64,000 bases of DNA from Bacteroidales bacterium (GTDB lineage Bacteria > Bacteroidota > Bacteroidia > Bacteroidales > UBA932): NCBI GenBank assembly GCA_012798805.1, contig JAAZMM010000044.1, positions 22,392 through 86,391 of the forward strand, given 5' to 3'. The notes beneath the pieces are model-generated. The model did not search any database and was not told where the DNA came from. It was given only the letters and a program-made list of their open reading frames with translations. Made by a program: the position numbers and the translations under genes. This document shows, one piece after another, positions 60,099 to 64,000 of this stretch. Every line of letters begins with the position of its first letter. Positions within the stretch are counted from its first letter, which is position 1.

Positions 60099-61052
60099 TT
60101 ACCAGGCGAGCGCACCTGCACCAAGTATGGCCGCATCAGACTCTTTGAGACCGGAACGGAGAACCTTAACCTTACCGCCTTTCCAAATGCCGAGAAGATT
60201 CGCCTCCATTGCCTCTATAATGGGCTTCATAATGAGATCACCCGCCTCTGCAAGACCTCCGAAGAGGATAATTGCTTCAGGTCTGCTAAATGCCACAAAG
60301 TCTGAAAATGATTCCCCAAGCTTTTTACCCGTAAACTCAAATACCCTTTTTGCGATAGCATCACCTGCTATGGCAGCATCATAAACATCTTTGGATGATA
60401 TAACCTCGAGAGAACGGAGTGTGGAGGGTTCATCACTCATATCGAGCCATTCACGCGCCGTGCGCGCAACTCCTATTGCCGAAGCATAAGTTTCGAGACA
60501 ACCCACTTTACCGCAATTGCACTGACGACCATTTTGCCTTACCGCACAGGTATGGCCCAGCTCACCGGCAAAGCCGTCATGACCGTAAACCATCTGTCCA
60601 TTGATAACAATTCCGCTGCCGACACCTGTACCGAGGGTGATTTCAATGAAATTAGTCATACCCTTTGCATTGCCATAATGCATTTCTCCGATAGCTGCCG
60701 CATTTGCGTCATTGGTAACTGTTACCGGCTTTCCGGTTTTTTTGGCAATATAATCCCTGAGAGGCACAATACCTTTCCCCCAGGGGAGATTAGCTGCACC
60801 CTCAATGGTGCCTTGATAATAGTTGCCATTAGGAGCACCGATACCGATACCTTCGATATTATCCCAGTCAACAGGCTCTGCAATTTTCCTGATATTGGCG
60901 CAGAGATCGTCCATAAATTTCTCCGCATCATCCTCGCCATAACATTTTGTATCCATTCTGCTCCTCGCAAGGATGTTAGCGCGTCTGTCCACGACACCTA
61001 TCATGGCCGACTGGCCACCGATATCAACTCCTATCACATATTCTTTCGTCAT
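60099..61052 (-). CDS. ROK family sugar kinase (glucokinase-like)
   Basis: A 317-aa cytoplasmic sugar kinase. Phosphate loop GVDIGGQSAMIGVVD (8-22), substrate residues in TNDANAAAIGEMHYG, ITLGTGVGSGIVINGQ, the ExGH motif GELGHTCAV and the ROK zinc site CNCGKVGCLE. C-terminal IILFGGLAEAGDLI supports the adenosine site. Glucose or N-acetylhexosamines are likely substrates; the neighbouring GH109-type gene and MFS transporter favour an amino sugar or hexose route, by inference. Confidence 0.93.
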   Translation of the reverse strand: MTKEYVIGVDIGGQSAMIGVVDRRANILARSRMDTKCYGEDDAEKFMDDLCANIRKIAEPVDWDNIEGIGIGAPNGNYYQGTIEGAANLPWGKGIVPLRDYIAKKTGKPVTVTNDANAAAIGEMHYGNAKGMTNFIEITLGTGVGSGIVINGQMVYGHDGFAGELGHTCAVRQNGRQCNCGKVGCLETYASAIGVARTAREWLDMSDEPSTLRSLEVISSKDVYDAAIAGDAIAKRVFEFTGKKLGESFSDFVAFSRPEAIILFGGLAEAGDLIMKPIIEAMEANLLGIWKGGKVKVLRSGLKESDAAILGAGALAW

Positions 61053-61082
61053 ATTTCGATCTTATTATTGTTGAAAAGCAAT

Positions 61083-62360
61083 TTATTCTGTGACAATATC
61101 TTTATTCACATTCTTATAACCGAAAAGGGCATAGAAGAGGATATATGCAAACCCCACAATCACCACCCAATAGCTATTTATATGACCCACGGAGTCGGCA
61201 ACCCAATTCTGCACGAAAGGAAGGATGCCACCGCCGCACACGAGTGTCATGAAGATACCTGAAGCCATCGGGGTATATTTTCCGAGACCCTCGGTCGAGA
61301 GGTTGAAGATAGCTCCCCACATCACCGAAGTACAGAGACCGCAGAGAACAACGAACACCATACTCAAAGGAAGTGCTTTCTCACGGAAAGAGATGGTAAC
61401 ATTTTCAGGTATGAAGAGGATACAAAGCACGAAAGCTATTGCCAATAGTGAGACTGAGACGAGCATCCTCTTGCTGGAAACCTTGCCTGCTATAGGAGCT
61501 CCTATCAGCCTTCCCACCAACATCATAAACCAGTAAAACCCCACCAAAGTACCCGCTATTGCAGGTCCCACATTGGGATTGCCGGACATATAGAGGTTGG
61601 CAGTATTAGGAATACCCACCTCTACTCCAACATAGAAAAATATTGCAATTGCTCCAAGAACAAAATGACGGAATGACATCGGACCATGTTTATCCCTCTG
61701 CACATTCCCGCTCCTGCGGGCAGCTTTCTGCTCTGCCGTCTCCATGTGGGGCTCGGGAATATTGGTAGCTCCAAGAACAATGCCGGCGAGAACGAAGATA
61801 CCCATAGCAATCATCATTGCGGGGGCCGCATCACTAACTGTAGCGGTCTCCATCGAGCCACCGATAAGGTAACCGAGAAGAATGGGAGCTATTGTACCTC
61901 CGATGGAATTGCAGGAACCTCCAAACTGGATCAGCTGGTTACCGCGGTTGCCACCGCCACCGAGCGTATTGAGGAGCGGGTTGACCACGATGTTGAGAAG
62001 ACACATCGAAAGACCCGCTACAAATGCACCGAGGACATAGATTCCAAAAGCGATTGATGGGGAAACATACCCTGAAAGGAACTGAATGCCCACTCCCACA
62101 AACCCCACAATTACTGCGGTCAGAGCTGTAAACTTGTAGCCTTTGCGCTTTAGGATGATACCCGCGGGAATACCCATACAGGCGTAAGCGATAAAGTTGG
62201 CAAGCGTACCGAGCTGCGAAAGGGCATTGCTTGCGCCGAACTGGTTTTTAACGATTACTCCCATCGAGCCCGCGAAATTGGTAACGAAGGCGATCATAAA
62301 GAAGAGGGAGAACATTATTGCAATCGGCAGTGCAAAATTCTGTTTCTTGACGTTTGTCAT
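61083..62360 (-). CDS. MFS sugar transporter, FucP/GluP type
   Basis: 425 aa, twelve predicted membrane helices. NFALPIAIMFSLFFMIAFVTNFAG at the start, GIPAGIILKRKGYK between helices 2 and 3, LGAFVAGLSMCLLNIVVNPLLNTL and NRGNQLIQFGGSCNSIGGTIAPIL are typical for the fucose/glucose/galactose:H+ symporter branch. Substrate not determinable by reading. Thirty bases upstream of the ROK kinase gene, so import and phosphorylation are probably cotranscribed. Confidence 0.9.
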   Translation of the reverse strand: MTNVKKQNFALPIAIMFSLFFMIAFVTNFAGSMGVIVKNQFGASNALSQLGTLANFIAYACMGIPAGIILKRKGYKFTALTAVIVGFVGVGIQFLSGYVSPSIAFGIYVLGAFVAGLSMCLLNIVVNPLLNTLGGGGNRGNQLIQFGGSCNSIGGTIAPILLGYLIGGSMETATVSDAAPAMMIAMGIFVLAGIVLGATNIPEPHMETAEQKAARRSGNVQRDKHGPMSFRHFVLGAIAIFFYVGVEVGIPNTANLYMSGNPNVGPAIAGTLVGFYWFMMLVGRLIGAPIAGKVSSKRMLVSVSLLAIAFVLCILFIPENVTISFREKALPLSMVFVVLCGLCTSVMWGAIFNLSTEGLGKYTPMASGIFMTLVCGGGILPFVQNWVADSVGHINSYWVVIVGFAYILFYALFGYKNVNKDIVTE

Positions 62361-62443
62361 ATTGTTGAATTTTAAATTTTAAAAACTTTGTCAAATATCT
62401 TCCAAAGGTAGCAAAAAAAGGAGAATTGCCTTGAGGAAGAAGA

Positions 62444-63853
62444 TTATTTCCCGACAAAAGCGTGGCGATATCCCTCAATACGATCCCATTCCCCACGGGT
62501 AAAGTCGGGAACCGCTACCGGCATTGAGCCGGACTCTATCGAGATACGACTTAGCTCAATCAGGCAGGACCATTCGGCAAGATCATAGACATCCTGGTCG
62601 AGAGGCAATCCATTGCGCAAACAATAGACCAATCTATAGTCCATTATGAAGTCCATACCGCCGTGGCCACCCACCATACGCGCTTTCTCTTCAATCTCTG
62701 CGGTTATCGGATGCTTGTACTCCTCCAAAAGCATCTCCAGCAGCTCGGGGCTGACAAAGCGTTCTCCATCCAATCCCGCATATTCCTCGCGACCTTCGGG
62801 GAGATTGTGGCTCATAAGCGCGAAACCGCGCACAGGATATTTATTTGCAAAGCCCTCAGTGCCGGTAATCTGGTACATTCTGTTATAGGGACGACGCGAA
62901 TAGACATTGTGCTGAATCTCTATCTGCCTTCCGCCCACAGTACGAATCAAAGTGACTGTGTGATCGCCATTGGCAAACTCCTCAGTCCCCATTATCTCCT
63001 TCGCTACCTCTTTGCCGTGTACCGACTTGGTATCCATTGAGACCAGATACTCCATCCTGTCACCTCTGTGGATATTGAGCACCTGACAGGCAGGACCGAG
63101 GCCGTGTGTGGGATAGTTGTCGCCGCGATGCTTTTGATTGAAGTCGAGCCTCCAATTGCCCTGATAGAGTTTCCAGTAGGGATCGAGGTTGTGAATATAG
63201 GCCCCTTCCACGTGCAGGATTTCACCGAAAAGCCCCTGCTGAGCCATATTGAGTGCGGTCATCTCAAAGAAATCGTAGCAGCAGTTTTCCAGCATCATAC
63301 AATGCTTGCGGGTGTTCTCACTGGTATTGATTATCTCCCAGCATTCGGCTATGGTCATTGCCCCGGGGACCTCTACGGCTACGTGTTTACCGCATTGCAT
63401 AGCATAAACCGATATCTCCGCGTGATTTTGCCATGGGGTACAGATATAGACCAAATCCACATCCGGATTTTCACAGAGCTCGCGCCACCCCTCCTCTCCG
63501 GAATAGAGCGCCGGCTCGGGCCAACCTCTCTCCAGAAGTGCATTTTTGGAGGCCTCCGTCCTATCCGGAAGCAAATCACAAAGCGCAGTTATACGCACTC
63601 CATCTATATATGTGTAACGAATCACAGCGCCATAGCCTCTCATACCGAGTCCTACGAAACCCACCCTGAGGGTGTCGATCGGATCGCAAGCCATTGCGAG
63701 GGCACTCTGCTGTCCGGCAGGACGCTTGGGTGTCTGAAGCACAATTCTGCCATTTTCTACCGAATATGGCATTGAGGAATCCACCTTCACCTGCATACAG
63801 CCGGCAGTGAAAATTAATGTGCAGATCATGCACAATGCGAATAGTTTTTTCAT
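62444..63853 (-). CDS. Gfo/Idh/MocA-type protein, GH109-like glycosidase, lipoprotein
   Basis: 469 aa. Lipoprotein signal (MKKLFALCMICTLIFTAGC, Cys19), NAD-binding Rossmann fold VGFVGLGMRGYGAVI (about 64-78), then PWQNHAEISVYAMQCGKHVAVEVPGAM and the C-terminal beta domain with GDNYPTHGLGPACQVLNIHRGDRMEYLVSMD in two adjoining blocks. The last block is the hallmark of GH109 alpha-N-acetylgalactosaminidases, which use a bound NAD for an oxidation-elimination mechanism. Envelope location fits glycan trimming before uptake by the next gene product. Activity on GalNAc is inference from family. Confidence 0.88.
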   Translation of the reverse strand: MKKLFALCMICTLIFTAGCMQVKVDSSMPYSVENGRIVLQTPKRPAGQQSALAMACDPIDTLRVGFVGLGMRGYGAVIRYTYIDGVRITALCDLLPDRTEASKNALLERGWPEPALYSGEEGWRELCENPDVDLVYICTPWQNHAEISVYAMQCGKHVAVEVPGAMTIAECWEIINTSENTRKHCMMLENCCYDFFEMTALNMAQQGLFGEILHVEGAYIHNLDPYWKLYQGNWRLDFNQKHRGDNYPTHGLGPACQVLNIHRGDRMEYLVSMDTKSVHGKEVAKEIMGTEEFANGDHTVTLIRTVGGRQIEIQHNVYSRRPYNRMYQITGTEGFANKYPVRGFALMSHNLPEGREEYAGLDGERFVSPELLEMLLEEYKHPITAEIEEKARMVGGHGGMDFIMDYRLVYCLRNGLPLDQDVYDLAEWSCLIELSRISIESGSMPVAVPDFTRGEWDRIEGYRHAFVGK

Positions 63854-63874
63854 ATTATATTTTGTAAGCGGTTT

Positions 63875-64000
63875 TTACTCTTTCATCAATTCGTAGGTGA
63901 TGTAATGTTCTCCGGTCATACCGATTGCTTCATAGACCTCTTGGGCGCGGGTATTGCGTTTATCTACGTAAAGACGAATCCCCTTGACATCGGACGTAGA
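63875..64000 (-). CDS. GNAT N-acetyltransferase, C-terminal end only
   Basis: Read by hand: 41 codons and a stop (TAA at 63875-63877) on the minus strand, running off the window. KGIRLYVDKRNTRAQEVYEAIGM is the last strand-helix of the acetyl-CoA-binding fold (R-L-Y-V-x-x-x-N-x-x-A-x-x-x-Y), then GEHYITYELMKE. The substrate cannot be told. It ends 21 bases before the GH109-like gene. Confidence 0.75.
   Translation of the reverse strand, partial: STSDVKGIRLYVDKRNTRAQEVYEAIGMTGEHYITYELMKE

Noticed and set aside
60534-61262. Plus-strand frame of 242 codons, and a similar one at 63068-63775
   Set aside because: Opposite the ROK, MFS and GH109-like genes, all of which are supported by motifs.
1-64000. 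tRNA, rRNA or other structured RNA genes
   Set aside because: Gene gaps were read on both strands; none is long enough or shows tRNA arms or known riboswitch cores that I could recognise.

Overview
The window looks like chromosomal DNA of an uncultured or unnamed member of the Bacteroidales. Supporting signs are promoters of the Bacteroidota type (TTG or TTTG, about 20 bases, then TAnnTTTG), a division/cell-wall (dcw) cluster in the usual Bacteroidota order, an exbB-membrane protein-exbD-exbD operon, a GH109-type lipoprotein, a DUF1015 gene after serC-serA, and many lipoprotein signal peptides. Family or genus cannot be fixed from the sequence alone. Gene density is very high: no stretch over 300 bases lacks a gene, and I see no rRNA, tRNA, CRISPR, insertion sequence or prophage.

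Layout. 1-4.7 kb (minus): xseA-xseB-glgB and a cut-off glycogen debranching enzyme (exonuclease VII plus glycogen metabolism). 4.8-7.7 kb (plus): ysxC, prs, nadE and a small cysteine-rich membrane protein. 7.7-10.2 kb (minus): dnaX-lptB. 10.3-12.7 kb (plus): M16 peptidase, O-methyltransferase, mscL. 12.7-14.0 kb (minus): an M23 peptidase lipoprotein. 14.1-36.1 kb (plus): a 22-kb run of tightly packed genes, mraZ-rsmH-ftsL-ftsI-murE-mraY-murD-ftsW-murG-murC-ftsQ-ftsA-ftsZ, then gltX-rpiB-truB-queA-dprA-tatD-ansA. 36.2-38.5 kb: exbB/exbD operon. 38.6-42.6 kb: alkaline phosphatase, asnS, udk and a TonB-like protein. 42.7-48.2 kb (minus): msbA-type ABC exporter, acyl-CoA ligase, dCMP deaminase, C-terminal processing protease. 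48.4-49.1 kb (minus): FKBP lipoprotein. 49.3-52.8 kb: recQ facing miaA and a pRiA4b ORF-3-like gene. 52.9-58.2 kb (plus): yigZ-pyrB-pyrI and serC-serA-DUF1015. 58.3-64 kb (minus): GNAT end, GH109-type protein, sugar MFS transporter, ROK kinase, an exported peptide deformylase and an unrecognised lipoprotein.

Most of the content is housekeeping: peptidoglycan precursor synthesis and divisome, tRNA charging and modification, pyrimidine, serine and NAD synthesis, DNA repair and envelope energisation. No complete undescribed defence or mobile system was found. The observations most worth following are: four 10-bp-phased boxes upstream of mraZ that resemble an MraZ operator; a 13-bp inverted repeat that would hide the dprA start codon in read-through mRNA; a family of degenerate AC-rich and G-rich repeats found in gene gaps, directly after two terminators, and also inside the dnaX coding sequence; a lipoprotein-type peptide deformylase; and a run of Shine-Dalgarno sequences at rsmH, ftsL and ftsI in a lineage that rarely uses them.
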